Of a stretch of DNA of 46,812 bases, positions 35,599-44,931 are shown piece after piece. The DNA is from an uncultured Pantoea sp. GTDB taxonomy: Bacteria > Pseudomonadota > Gammaproteobacteria > Enterobacterales > Enterobacteriaceae. The position numbers were made by a program, and so were the translations under genes. The stretch lies in assembly GCA_913778495.1 (NCBI GenBank), contig CAJYVD010000024.1, forward strand, positions 1 through 46,812, given 5' to 3'. The notes under the pieces were generated by a model. It was not told where the DNA came from. It saw nothing but the letters and a program-made list of their open reading frames with translations, and did no database searches. Every line of letters starts with the position of its first letter. Within the stretch, counting starts at the first letter, position 1.

Positions 35599-36831
35599 TC
35601 ACAGCAAACGGTCCGTTTTACGCTTTTTTGGCCGTTTAACGTCAGAGGTCAGAAACAGATTATCCGTGGCCATACTGCGGGTTAAGGACTGCGCAATCGC
35701 CTGTCGCAGCGCCGGGAATCCCTGAAACAGCTCGCTACTGTAAAGGCTATCGGTCAGGATATCGGCGAACTGCTCCATCACCTGCAGCGGCTTAACGATC
35801 TTTAACTCGCGCGCGAACTTCAGCAGCGTGTCACGGTTAGGAAATGCCTTCTGCCGGTTCAGCTTGAGCGCGAGCTGGTTGTCCGTGCTGGGATAGATTT
35901 GCGTGTTTACCACGTCATACAGCGGCGAAAGCACGGGATGTTGTCGTGTTGTATCGCTGTAAAGCAGCGAGAAGTTTTTTAAGTGCGCATCACCATTGCC
36001 GACCATGCAGCTAAATAACACGTAGCGCCAATAACGATCGACCTGTGCGTGATCGCGCGTAAACAAACTGACGATCTTCGCCCCGGTTTCGTAAGATCCG
36101 CTGTATTTGTGCTCAGCATGTCTGCCCGATAATACGCAAAAATCCTCCATCGCGAGCCGCGTGTCTTGCTGGATATCGAAGCGTTCCATAATAAACAGCT
36201 CTTTGTTATCTGAGAGCCAAAAATCCGCCACCGGCAGGCCGCAGGCGCGCGCCAGCGACATGCAGATAAATTCATTTTCCGCCAGCCGGGGAAACTCTTC
36301 ATCGCCGGTTTTTGCGATCAGATTGGGATAGAGTAAGGTTCCGCGATTTTCGGTACTTACCATGACTTTTGGCTGTACGCCAGAAATCGATGTCTGCAGC
36401 AGATATTTGTTAAGCAGATACTGAAAGGCACTCTCTTTGTGGTCCCAACGCAGCAGTTCATCCAGTTTTTCGGGCCCCGCCGGCGGCAGCGCAATGGCGC
36501 TTTTGTAGGAAAGCGCGCCGATGCCAGTCTCATGCTGAAGCGCCAGAAATAACATGTCGTTAATATTGGCGACATAGCGGCGCAGGCGCTCTGAGATATG
36601 ATAGCGCACGTAGCCTTCTGGAATGTTCATTTCAAAAATCGGCAGCAGGCGACCTGCATTATAGCTGAGACGGTTGAACGGCTGCATGGTGAGAGAAACG
36701 GCAGCTGCGTCCCCTGCTTCATAGCTGAAATTATAACTGCCGTGCTCGTATATCAACCGGCCACTGTCGGCACCGCCCATTGTGACGTCTATCGTGCGAA
36801 TGGGTTGAGCAAGTTGGTTAAGATCAATCAT
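35599..36831 (-). CDS. hipA: HipA-family serine/threonine kinase toxin
   Basis: 410 aa. HipA-type kinase toxins phosphorylate glutamyl-tRNA synthetase or related targets and stop growth. The N-terminal HipA-N domain (to about 110) is followed by the kinase core: ISGVQPKVMV (flexible P-loop with the autophosphorylated Ser region), GNGDAHLKNFS with catalytic D281 and N286, and SPLYDVVNT with metal-binding D306. All key residues appear intact, so it is probably active. It overlaps the end of the antitoxin gene by 8 bp. Confidence 0.9.
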   Translation of the reverse strand: MIDLNQLAQPIRTIDVTMGGADSGRLIYEHGSYNFSYEAGDAAAVSLTMQPFNRLSYNAGRLLPIFEMNIPEGYVRYHISERLRRYVANINDMLFLALQHETGIGALSYKSAIALPPAGPEKLDELLRWDHKESAFQYLLNKYLLQTSISGVQPKVMVSTENRGTLLYPNLIAKTGDEEFPRLAENEFICMSLARACGLPVADFWLSDNKELFIMERFDIQQDTRLAMEDFCVLSGRHAEHKYSGSYETGAKIVSLFTRDHAQVDRYWRYVLFSCMVGNGDAHLKNFSLLYSDTTRQHPVLSPLYDVVNTQIYPSTDNQLALKLNRQKAFPNRDTLLKFARELKIVKPLQVMEQFADILTDSLYSSELFQGFPALRQAIAQSLTRSMATDNLFLTSDVKRPKKRKTDRLL

Positions 36832-37075
36832 CGTTAAACAGCGCCTCCAGCTGATCCCACTGTGGTAGGCCAAGGGGGTGCACCGTAAGCTGTAGCTCAA
36901 GTGCCGTTAAATAGAGCGTGAGCGCTTTTAACGATCCGCTGTACTGTCCATTCTCGATCTGTGAAATCACGCTGCGATTCACGCCTGCCTGGCTGGCCGC
37001 TATCGCTTGGGTCCAGCCCTTGGCTTTACGTGTTTGCTGACAGGTCGCGCCGATAGCTTGCATGCCTGATAACAT
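36824..37075 (-). CDS. hipB: HipB-like antitoxin (XRE helix-turn-helix)
   Basis: 83 aa. The helix-turn-helix covers about residues 12-60 (RKAKGWTQAIAASQAGVNRS, SQIENGQYSGS). HipB proteins bind and hold HipA inactive and repress the operon. ATG at 37075 has GAGG 5 bases upstream; a GTG just before it is the alternative. The first gene of the pair, as is normal; operators are directly upstream. Confidence 0.9.
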   Translation of the reverse strand: MLSGMQAIGATCQQTRKAKGWTQAIAASQAGVNRSVISQIENGQYSGSLKALTLYLTALELQLTVHPLGLPQWDQLEALFNDD

Positions 37076-37088
37076 CACGCCCTCATTT

Positions 37089-37106
37089 TGTTGTTATATA
37101 GCAACA
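37089..37106 (-). promoter_or_regulatory. hipBA operator 1
   Basis: TGTTGTTATATAGCAACA is an 18-bp near-palindrome (one mismatched pair) 14 bp before the hipB start. Probably bound by HipB. Confidence 0.7.
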
Positions 37107-37127
37107 TAAACGCTATTAAACGTCATT

Positions 37128-37145
37128 TGTTATTATATAGCAACA
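37128..37145 (-). promoter_or_regulatory. hipBA operator 2
   Basis: TGTTATTATATAGCAACA differs from operator 1 at one position. The centres are 39 bp apart, which would let two HipB dimers cooperate or bend the DNA between them. It is also 117 bp before curA. Confidence 0.7.
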
Positions 37146-37261
37146 AAATGGTGGCTTTTTTCAGGCTTGTCCGAATTCCACTTTCGCTATTCGTGTAACA
37201 AATCCAGACGGCGTGAAGTTGACTACACTTGCTTCTTCATACGACGTACGGAGGTAACACG

Positions 37262-38293
37262 ATGACGCAATCGCCCAAGACAAATAAAGCCTGGCTACTG
37301 GCTTCACGCCCGAAAGGCGAACCGGTTAACGAGAACTTTCGCCTGGTGGAGCAGCCTATTCCCGAGGTGAAAGACGGTGAGATGCTGCTGCGTACCGTGT
37401 ATTTGTCGCTTGATCCCTACATGCGTGGACGCATGGACGACAGCAAATCCTACGCTGCGCCCGCTGAGCTCGATAAACCCATGGTGGGCGGCACGGTGTG
37501 TCAGGTGGAAGCGTCAAAGCATCCGGACTTCAAGACCGGTGATTGGGTGTTGTCGGCCAGCGGCTGGCAGAGCTATGCCCTGTCGGATGGCAAAGAGGTG
37601 AGCAAACTCGGCAGCCTCGCACATCCCTCATGGGCGCTGGGTATTCTCGGTATGCCGGGCTTTACCGCCTATATGGGTCTGATGGATATCGGCCAGCCTA
37701 AAGAGGGCGAAACCTTGGTGGTGGCCGCGGCGACCGGACCGGTGGGCGCAACCGTCGGTCAACTGGGCAAGCTGCACGGCTGCCGCGTCGTGGGCGTGGC
37801 GGGCGGAGAAGAAAAGTGCCGCTACGCCATTGAAAAGCTCGGATTCTCGGCGTGTCTCGATCACCACCGTGAGGATTTTGCCGAGCAGCTTGCCGCGGCG
37901 TGCCCGGACGGCATCGATATCTACTATGAAAACGTGGGCGGCAAAGTGTTCGATGCGGTCTTCCCGCTGCTCAATACTGCTGCGCGCGTGCCCATTTGTG
38001 GTCTGGTCTCCTCCTACAACAGCGACGACAGTTTGCCTGAAGGACCGGATCGCACGCCTTGGCTGCTGGGCGGCCTGCTGAAACGCCGCATTCGGATGCA
38101 AGGGTTTATCATTTTCCAGGATTATGGCGATCGCTACCCAGAATTCCTCAAAGCGATGACGCCGCTGGTGGAGCAAGAGAAAATCCACTACCGCGAGCAT
38201 ATGATCGAAGGGCTGGAAAACGCGCCGCAGGCGTTTTTCGATATGCTGAAAGGCAAAAACTTCGGCAAAACAGTGGTGAAAGTCAGCGATTAA
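37262..38293 (+). CDS. curA: NADPH-dependent curcumin/alkenal reductase CurA
   Basis: 343-aa medium-chain reductase of the leukotriene B4 dehydrogenase type. E. coli CurA (YncB) reduces curcumin and other alpha,beta-unsaturated ketones with NADPH. The nucleotide site is AATGPVGATVGQLGKLHGCR, and YLSLDPYMRGRM and GVAGGEEKC are family marks. No zinc ligands, as expected. GGAGG lies 7 bases before the ATG at 37262. A stem GGGAGGGCC/GGCCTTCCC follows the stop. Confidence 0.92.
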   Translation: MTQSPKTNKAWLLASRPKGEPVNENFRLVEQPIPEVKDGEMLLRTVYLSLDPYMRGRMDDSKSYAAPAELDKPMVGGTVCQVEASKHPDFKTGDWVLSASGWQSYALSDGKEVSKLGSLAHPSWALGILGMPGFTAYMGLMDIGQPKEGETLVVAAATGPVGATVGQLGKLHGCRVVGVAGGEEKCRYAIEKLGFSACLDHHREDFAEQLAAACPDGIDIYYENVGGKVFDAVFPLLNTAARVPICGLVSSYNSDDSLPEGPDRTPWLLGGLLKRRIRMQGFIIFQDYGDRYPEFLKAMTPLVEQEKIHYREHMIEGLENAPQAFFDMLKGKNFGKTVVKVSD

Positions 38294-38442
38294 CGCGGCG
38301 GGAGGGCCAGCGGCCTTCCCCATTACACGGGTGCATGCCTGTGTGAAAAATTGATACAAAATAATCAGTTGCGGATGGCAATAACGGTTAAGTCATCCGC
38401 GTCTTCTCTCTGCTAACCTTTGCCTCCCAATCAGGAGGTTCC

Positions 38443-39183
38443 ATGCAATCATTCATCGATATTTTTACTTCGCATAAAAGCGAGCGCAGTTTTACCGACC
38501 AGCCTGTAGACGACGCGGCGCTGGACCGCATTATTGAGGCCGCTTACCGCGCGCCCACCTCGGTGAACTCCCAGCAGGTTTCTCTTGTGGTGACACGTGA
38601 TGCCGCAAAACGCGCCGAGATTGCGCAGATTGCCGGTGGACAACCGTGGATTGCCAAAGGCGCGGTGTTTATCACGCTGGTCCTGGATATGCATAAATCT
38701 CGCGTGGCAATGGACGCAATCGATCAGCAGCAGGTCGCGCAGCAGAGTATCGAAAGCATCGTTTCCGGTGCCACAGACGTCGGCATCGCGCTGGGCAGCA
38801 TTATGGCCGTTGCGCGCTCGGAAGGTTTGGGCATTGTGCCGATTGGCGGTATCCGCCGCGATCCGCAGGCGATGATCGCCTTGTTGGACCTGCCAGAATA
38901 TACCTTCCCGGTGGCGGGCGTGGTGATCGGTCACGTAGACCAGCCGGCGGCGCAAAAGCCGCGTCTGCCGATGCCGACTTTCCGTCATGAAGAGCGTTAT
39001 CAACAAGCGGGTCTGGCGCAGCACATTGCGGATTACAATGCCGAAATGGTGCAGCACTGGAAAACCATCGGACGCAGCGACGGCGAGAGCTGGAGTGAAA
39101 GCGTCAGCGGCTATTACAGCAAAATCTATTTCCCGGACGTGCTGCCCGCGCTGAAAAAACAGGGTTTTGGTAACGACAAGTAA
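38443..39183 (+). CDS. NfsA/FRP-type NADPH nitroreductase
   Basis: 246-aa FMN-binding nitroreductase. The FMN phosphate-site arginines are in SERSFTDQPV, and the YRAPTSVNSQQVSLVV and GIVPIGGIRRDP segments are typical of NfsA/FRP enzymes. It probably reduces nitro-compounds or quinones by NADPH in the cytoplasm. AGGAGG lies 5 bases before the ATG. Along with curA it forms a pair of electrophile-detoxifying reductases, though each has its own leader. Confidence 0.87.
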   Translation: MQSFIDIFTSHKSERSFTDQPVDDAALDRIIEAAYRAPTSVNSQQVSLVVTRDAAKRAEIAQIAGGQPWIAKGAVFITLVLDMHKSRVAMDAIDQQQVAQQSIESIVSGATDVGIALGSIMAVARSEGLGIVPIGGIRRDPQAMIALLDLPEYTFPVAGVVIGHVDQPAAQKPRLPMPTFRHEERYQQAGLAQHIADYNAEMVQHWKTIGRSDGESWSESVSGYYSKIYFPDVLPALKKQGFGNDK

Positions 39184-39189
39184 GACGTT

Positions 39190-39211
39190 CCCCGCGCCTG
39201 TCCGCGCGGGG
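39190..39211. terminator. Hairpin between nitroreductase and rluF
   Basis: CCCCGCGC / GCGCGGGG, 8-bp GC stem with a 6-nt loop in the 38-bp gap between convergent stops. Confidence 0.55.
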
Positions 39212-39221
39212 CCGTGGTCCG

Positions 39222-40103
39222 CTAGCGGCCTTTCTTCTTGCGGCCTGGCTGCGTGAAGCGCTGGCGCCCCGTCGGTTTTCCGGCGGGTTTTTCTCCACCG
39301 CGTGGCGCACTGCCCGCGGTTTTTTTCGCGGCGCTGGCCGGTTTCTTTTTTACCTGCGCTTTCTGCGTTTTTTGATCTTCTGACGAAGAGTCCTCAATCA
39401 GGTTAAACAGCGCAATAAGCTCATCATCGGTGAGATCGCGCCACTCGCCCAGTGGAATGCCTTTGAGGCTAACGTTCATAATCCGCGTGCGTTCCAGCTT
39501 GGTCACTTCATAGCCGAAATGCTTGGTCATGCGGCGAATTTGGCGGTTCAAGCCCTGCACCAGGATAATGCGAAACACAAAGGTGGACTCTTTTTTCACT
39601 TTGCATTTTTTTGTGACGGTGCCCAGCATCGGCACCCCGCCCGCCATACCTGCGATAAACTCGTCGGTGATCGGTTTATCGACCGTCACCACGTACTCTT
39701 TTTCATGGTTATTGCCAGCACGCAGAATTTTGTTCACCAGATCGCCGTGATTGGTGAGGAAAATCAGCCCCTGAGAGTCTTTATCCAGGCGTCCAATCGG
39801 GAACACGCGTTTGCTGTGATTCACGAAATCACCGATATTGTCGCGCTCGCCCTCTTCCATGGTGGTGACGATCCCCACCGGTTTATTCAGGGCGATCAGC
39901 ACCAGATCTTCTTCGTTACGCGGTTCAATCAGCTGGCCGTTAACCTTTACCTCATCCCCCGCGAACACCTGCGCACCGACGCTGGCCCGTTTTCCATTGA
40001 TAAAAACATTGCCCTGTTCGATATAACGATCGGCATCACGGCGCGAGCAGATTCCGCTCTCGCTGATGTATTTGTTCAGGCGCGTGGATGAGTTTGGCAG
40101 CAT
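39222..40103 (-). CDS. rluF: 23S rRNA pseudouridine(2604) synthase RluF
   Basis: 293 aa. An S4 RNA-binding domain ([20 protein letters not shown]) is followed by the RsuA-family catalytic domain with the active Asp in [20 protein letters not shown]. The Lys/Ala/Pro-rich tail ends [12 protein letters not shown] as in E. coli RluF. It modifies U2604 in 23S rRNA (and U35 in tRNA-Tyr in E. coli). GGAGG lies 4 bases before the ATG at 40103. Confidence 0.95.
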   Translation of the reverse strand: MLPNSSTRLNKYISESGICSRRDADRYIEQGNVFINGKRASVGAQVFAGDEVKVNGQLIEPRNEEDLVLIALNKPVGIVTTMEEGERDNIGDFVNHSKRVFPIGRLDKDSQGLIFLTNHGDLVNKILRAGNNHEKEYVVTVDKPITDEFIAGMAGGVPMLGTVTKKCKVKKESTFVFRIILVQGLNRQIRRMTKHFGYEVTKLERTRIMNVSLKGIPLGEWRDLTDDELIALFNLIEDSSSEDQKTQKAQVKKKPASAAKKTAGSAPRGGEKPAGKPTGRQRFTQPGRKKKGR

Positions 40104-40259
40104 GGTTCCTCCGAAAAAAAACGGACTATACAACAAGCCAAAAGGATTGGTAAGCCGCCGTGCACTCGCTGTACAGATAGCGAGCCAGGCTTGAACTTGT
40201 GACCTAACGGGCGATCGGCGACAATCGGCGCCCGGTTTTTGGCTATCACAGGGTTCCTC

Positions 40260-40997
40260 ATGTTTACACCGCTTTTCACCGCCGCGCGGGTCTTCTGCGC
40301 ACGTTTATGGCCACATCCTCTGCCCGTTGGCAAAAAGCAGCGGGTGATTGCCAGCGTGGGGACCGGTTTAGGATTACTGATCACCAGTTTGGTCAGCCAT
40401 GCGCTGCTGGGCGAAGTGAATCTGTGGTTTGTAGCGCCGATGGGCGCCTCGGCGGTGCTGCTATTTGGTTTACCCAGCAGCCCGCTGGCTCAGCCGTGGT
40501 CCATTATTGGCGGCAATACGGTGGCCGCCGCGATTGGCGTTACCGTTGCTCAATGGGTATCGGATCCGGCCGTCGCATGTGGCGTCGCCGCTGGCCTGGC
40601 CATGTTGGCGATGTTTCAACTGCGTTGTTTGCATCCCCCCAGCGGCGCAATTGCGCTCACGGCAGTGTTAGGCGGCGACGGCGTGCAGCAGTTGGGTTAT
40701 CACTTCATTGTGGCGCCGGTATTGATCAATTCACTGTGCCTGGCCCTGCTGGCGCTGCTGTTTAACCCCCTCGCCGGGCGGCGTTACCCTCACCCGCTTG
40801 CGAATGAGAGCCAACCACAACCTATCGCGCTGGCGACGCCGATCACGCGCGATGATCTTCATCAGGCGCTGGAAAGCGGCGAGTTGCTGGATATTGATGA
40901 AGCGGATGTGCAGCAGTTGCTGCAGCGCGCTGAGACGATTGCGCTGCGCCGTCTACAGCAACCCGCGTCCGCTAGCGTGTCTAAACGGCGAAGCTGA
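40260..40997 (+). CDS. HPP-family inner-membrane protein
   Basis: 245 aa with four membrane segments and the family signature [16 protein letters not shown]. Other marks are [20 protein letters not shown] and [10 protein letters not shown]. The C-terminal ~50 residues ([20 protein letters not shown]) are a short soluble piece where longer members carry CBS domains. Cyanobacterial and plant relatives move nitrite; the role here is unknown. Its last 17 bp overlap the 3' end of the convergent metallophosphoesterase gene. Confidence 0.85.
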   Translation: MFTPLFTAARVFCARLWPHPLPVGKKQRVIASVGTGLGLLITSLVSHALLGEVNLWFVAPMGASAVLLFGLPSSPLAQPWSIIGGNTVAAAIGVTVAQWVSDPAVACGVAAGLAMLAMFQLRCLHPPSGAIALTAVLGGDGVQQLGYHFIVAPVLINSLCLALLALLFNPLAGRRYPHPLANESQPQPIALATPITRDDLHQALESGELLDIDEADVQQLLQRAETIALRRLQQPASASVSKRRS

Positions 40998-41898
40998 TGC
41001 TAGCTTCGCCGCCAAATCCCTGCATAGTCACCCGATCTTCGCTGATTTCTACCACGGCAAACGGCACCGTATCGGGGCCGTTCAGCATCCCTTTGAGCGT
41101 GAAAAAGCCTGTTTGGCCTCTCATTGCACGGTTGCCTTTGTGGTCATGTCCTGCAAAACAACATGGTATGTTGTAACTAGTAACGAGATCAACTAACACG
41201 TTGCTGTTCATTAGGTTGTGCCGCGTCAGGGGCGCGAGCGGATAATGCCCAAAAACGACAACGCGCTCGCCGCAGCGCTGCGCCTGCTGAAACTGCTGTT
41301 CTATCCAGGCCAGCTGCTGCTGCCCGACCGCCCCATTCCACGGCTCGGCCTGCGGCTGTTCCTGTAGGCGCAGTGCGTGTAATAAGGTCTCGGCCTGGTA
41401 GCGGTCATCGCCGTTAAGCGCGTTGCAGTAGAGGCTGACGTCATTGCCGTCATAAATCACAAAACGCCAGCCCGGCAGACGAAACGCGTAGTAGCATTTG
41501 GGCAGCGCGGCGCGATCGGCCAACAACGTGCCGAGCGCTAACGCGTCATGGTTGCCCAGCACTATCGCATGCGGATGAATAAGCCGCGCATAGAGCGGCA
41601 ACACGCTGGCGTAATCCGCGGCGTGGCGATCGACGATATCCCCCAACGTCACCACAAAATCTAGCGGCTGTTGATTGAAGGCAGCGATCGCCTGCGGCAG
41701 CTTTTGCAGCGCATGGCGGTAATAGAGTTGCTGCGCGACATCAGCGTCCACGTCGGCATATTGCGGATCGGTCATCAGACCAAAGCGCAAGGTCGTGCTA
41801 TTGCGTAGCGTGCGCCCCACCGCTGGCGGCGTGAATAGCGCGGCGGCCTCGCCCAGCAGCGCACGCTGGGTGGCGCTCAGTGCACAGGGATAATCCAT
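40981..41898 (-). CDS. ADPRibase-Mn/CDP-alcohol phosphohydrolase-like metallophosphoesterase
   Basis: 305 aa, no signal peptide. The calcineurin-like dimetal site is complete: D44 in MTDPQYAD, GD87IVD, GNHD 115-118, H218 in FGHYPL and the GHDH at 250-253. The surroundings (FGLMTDPQYAD, YYRHALQKLPQAI, CFAGHDHKG) resemble ADPRibase-Mn enzymes that cleave ADP-ribose and CDP-alcohols, more than GpdQ or UgpQ. It is the last gene of an ABC operon, 12 bp after a permease, so it probably cleaves the imported substrate in the cytoplasm. The start ATG 41898 has GAGGAG 8 bases before it. Confidence 0.85.
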   Translation of the reverse strand: MDYPCALSATQRALLGEAAALFTPPAVGRTLRNSTTLRFGLMTDPQYADVDADVAQQLYYRHALQKLPQAIAAFNQQPLDFVVTLGDIVDRHAADYASVLPLYARLIHPHAIVLGNHDALALGTLLADRAALPKCYYAFRLPGWRFVIYDGNDVSLYCNALNGDDRYQAETLLHALRLQEQPQAEPWNGAVGQQQLAWIEQQFQQAQRCGERVVVFGHYPLAPLTRHNLMNSNVLVDLVTSYNIPCCFAGHDHKGNRAMRGQTGFFTLKGMLNGPDTVPFAVVEISEDRVTMQGFGGEASISFAV

Positions 41899-41910
41899 CA
41901 CCTTCTCTCC

Positions 41911-42729
41911 TCAACGAATACCGGCTCGCATAAAGGACTGCACAAACTGGCGCTGGAACAGCAGAAACAGCACCAGCAGCGGCAGCGTGGTCATCAAGGT
42001 TCCGGCACCAATCAGCGCCCACTGCACGCCCTGCTCCGGCGCGGAAAAGAGCTGTAGGCCAACGGTCAGTGGCCGCACATTGACCGAGTCGGCGATGACG
42101 AGCGGCCAAAGAAAATCGTTCCAGTGAAAGCTTATCGAGACCAACACAAAGGCCATATAGGTCGGCTTTGCCAGCGGCACGTAGAGCTTCCGCAGGATAT
42201 AGAGGCGGCTGGCCCCTTCCATCACTGCCGCCTCTTCCAGCACGCGCGGTATTCCCTTGAAGGTTTGCCTTAACAGGAAGATGGCAAAAGCGGAGGCGAA
42301 GTACGGCAGCGCAATACCGGTCAGGGTGTCGCGCAGGCCGAGTGCGCTGATGGTTTTATAATTATTGAGGATCAGCACGTCAGGGCTGATCATTAGCTGC
42401 AGCAAGATCAGGGCAAACAGCACGCCGCCGAATTTCAGTTCATACCGCACCAGCGCATAAGCCGCCAGCGTAGCGAGAACCAGCTGCACTACCACAATCA
42501 TCAGCACCAGCAGCGTGGTGTTGATGAAGTAGCGCGCGAACGGCGCGGCGTGCCAGGCCGCAACAAAATTATCCAGCGTCAGCGGTGAGAACAGTTCAAA
42601 GTGACCCTGCTGCGCGGTTGGATGAATGGCGACCCAGATGGCCGTAAGAATGGGCAAACACCACAGCAGCGCCGCCAGCCAGAGCGTTATGTTAAGCGCC
42701 AGGCGGCCCGGCGAAAACGGCGTGTTCAT
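41911..42729 (-). CDS. UgpE/MalG-like ABC permease
   Basis: 272-aa inner-membrane permease with about six segments and the EAA coupling loop EEAAVMEGASRLYILRKLYV. The class is the carbohydrate/glycerol-phosphate family (MalG, UgpE). Its ATG overlaps the stop of the other permease by four bases (ATGA), so the pair is translated together. Confidence 0.9.
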   Translation of the reverse strand: MNTPFSPGRLALNITLWLAALLWCLPILTAIWVAIHPTAQQGHFELFSPLTLDNFVAAWHAAPFARYFINTTLLVLMIVVVQLVLATLAAYALVRYELKFGGVLFALILLQLMISPDVLILNNYKTISALGLRDTLTGIALPYFASAFAIFLLRQTFKGIPRVLEEAAVMEGASRLYILRKLYVPLAKPTYMAFVLVSISFHWNDFLWPLVIADSVNVRPLTVGLQLFSAPEQGVQWALIGAGTLMTTLPLLVLFLLFQRQFVQSFMRAGIR

Positions 42730-43634
42730 TGATAGTGCGCTCGCTTATCCAGAAGTTTGAATTTCAACAGCGCAACCGCGGCCAGGATCACCAGTAGCAC
42801 CACCGTCATGGCCGCCGCCGCAGGCAGGTTCCAATAGCTAAACGCGGTGCGGTAAATGTAAAACAGCAACAGACTGGTGCTGTTATCGGGCCCGCCGTTG
42901 GTTAGCGCAATGACCTGATCGACAATGCGAAAGGCGTTCATCGCGGCGTTAATCAGGACAAACAGCGTGGTCGGCATCAGCAGCGGCCACTGCACGCGGC
43001 GGAAAAAGTACAGGCGCGAGGCCCCCTCAATGGTCGCCGCCTCGCCTAAGCGCGGATCGATTTGCTGCAGTGCGGCAAGATAGAAGATCATAAAAAAGCC
43101 CGCTTCTCGCCAAATCGACACCGCCATCAGGCTATAGAGCGCCGTGTCCGGCTCACCCAGCCAGTTCACTGCCGGCAGCGAAAACAGCGCAAGGCACTTA
43201 TTGAGCAGCCCAAGCTGCGGCGTATAGAAAAACAGCCAAAGATTGGCGATGGCGATCATCGGCAGCAGTGAGGGAATAAAAAACGCCGCGCGCAGCAGCG
43301 CGGTGCCGCGCAGGCGTTGATTGACCGCCAGCGCCATCAGGAGCGCCAGCATCACGGCCAGCGGCACCGTGATCAGCGCATAGCGCAGCGTATTCCACAG
43401 CGATTGAATGAAGATATCGTCATCCAGCAGCGCCGCGTAGTTATCCAGCCCGACAAAATGGGCGGGATGCGTCGCGCGCGACGCGCTGAACAGGCTTTCC
43501 CACAGGGTGGCGACCGCCGGGTAGTGCGTGAACAGCAGCAAAAAACTCATTGCCGGCAGCAACAGCAGATACCCGTAGATCTGCGCGGACATGACGCGTG
43601 TCCGCGCTGGACGTAAAGCCAGTGTGCGCATCAC
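42726..43634 (-). CDS. UgpA/MalF-like ABC permease
   Basis: 302-aa permease; six segments, EAA loop GEAATIEGASRLYFFRRVQW. It has the longer N-terminus and periplasmic loop expected of the UgpA type. It overlaps the binding-protein gene by four bases and the next permease by four. Confidence 0.9.
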   Translation of the reverse strand: MMRTLALRPARTRVMSAQIYGYLLLLPAMSFLLLFTHYPAVATLWESLFSASRATHPAHFVGLDNYAALLDDDIFIQSLWNTLRYALITVPLAVMLALLMALAVNQRLRGTALLRAAFFIPSLLPMIAIANLWLFFYTPQLGLLNKCLALFSLPAVNWLGEPDTALYSLMAVSIWREAGFFMIFYLAALQQIDPRLGEAATIEGASRLYFFRRVQWPLLMPTTLFVLINAAMNAFRIVDQVIALTNGGPDNSTSLLLFYIYRTAFSYWNLPAAAAMTVVLLVILAAVALLKFKLLDKRAHYQ

Positions 43635-44905
43635 TGATAGGGTTTCAACAGGCGGTCGGCTTGTTTCTGCGCGCTTTCCAGCGCCTCAGCCGGGGTTTTA
43701 CTCTGGGTGACGGCGGCTTCAATGGCGTGATTCAACGTTTCCTGAATCTGCACGCTGTTATAGGTGGAGAGTTCGGGTTGCGCATACTTTAGCTGCTCAC
43801 GTGCCACCAACGCCTGGGGAACCGCTTTGACGTAGTCTTTCATCGCGGGCGTTTCCCATGCCCCAGGCGACGTTGCCACATAGCCCGTGGCAATACTCCA
43901 GCGCGCAGCTTGTTCCGGCGAGGTCACCCAGCGAATAAAGGCCATGGCCGCTTTTTGCTGCGCCGGCGAGGCGCTACTGAACACATACAGATTACCGCCG
44001 CCGGTGGGACTTCCGCGCTGGGTTTTCTCCGGCAGCATTGCGACGCCGAACGGGAATTTTGCATTCTCACGCACGTTGGCCAAATTCCCGGTGGTGGTGA
44101 CCATCATGGCGGTTTTGCCGTTAATAAAGTCCTGTGGCGTGGTGCCCCATGCCACCGCGCCCTTCGGCGACACCTGCTCTTTTTGCCCCAGATCGCTCAG
44201 CCACTGCAGCGTTTCAACGTTGGCTGGCGTATTAAAGGTGACCGCCGTGCCTTTGCCGTTATCAAGATGACCGCCGTTGGTGGCCGCCAGCCCCTGGAAA
44301 TTCCAGTAGCCGTTTGGCGTTGAGGGAATTTCAATCCCCCACTGCGTCACGCCGCTGGCGTCCTTGAGCGTTAATTTTTTGCCAAAATCCACCACTTGCT
44401 GCCACGTCGCGGGTGGTGTGTCGCCGTTTAAGCCCGCTTTATCAAAGGCCTGCTTGTTCCAATACAGCACCACGGTCGAGCGCTGAAACGGCACGCCCCA
44501 TATTTTGCCATTGATGGGACGCAGAAAGGCCGGATAGAACCCTTTCAGCCACGCCTTGCCCGCGTCATCGTTCGCTAAATCGCTGGCGGCGACAATCGCG
44601 CCAGCATCCATGAGCGAATAGGCTTCGATATCCCCCATCACCGCTATCTGCGGCGCATTACCGCCGCGAAATGCGGTTAACGCCTTGGTGACCGTGGTGG
44701 CGTAATCACCGGTGTAAACCGGCTGAATATGCACATCGGGATGCGTACGTTCGAAGTCGGAGACCAGCGATTCCACGGTGTGGCTCACTTTGCCGCCGAC
44801 CGCAATCGGGTAGTACATCTGAAGCGTGACCGACTCAGCGGCACAGGCCGCGGTCGCAGACAACAGCAAAGCACAAGCCAGGCGTGAATAGCGAATTGCA
44901 GACAT
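43631..44905 (-). CDS. UgpB-like periplasmic substrate-binding protein
   Basis: 424 aa. A signal peptide (MSAIRYSRLACALLLSATAACA-AE) precedes an extracellular solute-binding protein of family 1. Features are YPIAVGGKVSHTVESLVSDF, NAPQIAVMGDIEAYSLMDAG, WGVPFQRSTVVLYWNKQAF and a C-terminal KTPAEALESAQKQADRLL. YPIAVGGK and the F-x-R-STVVLYWN motif agree with UgpB-type proteins that hold glycerol phosphate or its diesters. ATG at 44905 with AAGGAA 6 bases upstream. Confidence 0.9.
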   Translation of the reverse strand: MSAIRYSRLACALLLSATAACAAESVTLQMYYPIAVGGKVSHTVESLVSDFERTHPDVHIQPVYTGDYATTVTKALTAFRGGNAPQIAVMGDIEAYSLMDAGAIVAASDLANDDAGKAWLKGFYPAFLRPINGKIWGVPFQRSTVVLYWNKQAFDKAGLNGDTPPATWQQVVDFGKKLTLKDASGVTQWGIEIPSTPNGYWNFQGLAATNGGHLDNGKGTAVTFNTPANVETLQWLSDLGQKEQVSPKGAVAWGTTPQDFINGKTAMMVTTTGNLANVRENAKFPFGVAMLPEKTQRGSPTGGGNLYVFSSASPAQQKAAMAFIRWVTSPEQAARWSIATGYVATSPGAWETPAMKDYVKAVPQALVAREQLKYAQPELSTYNSVQIQETLNHAIEAAVTQSKTPAEALESAQKQADRLLKPYQ

Positions 44906-44931
44906 GCGTTTTCCTTGGGCAAAAACAACAG

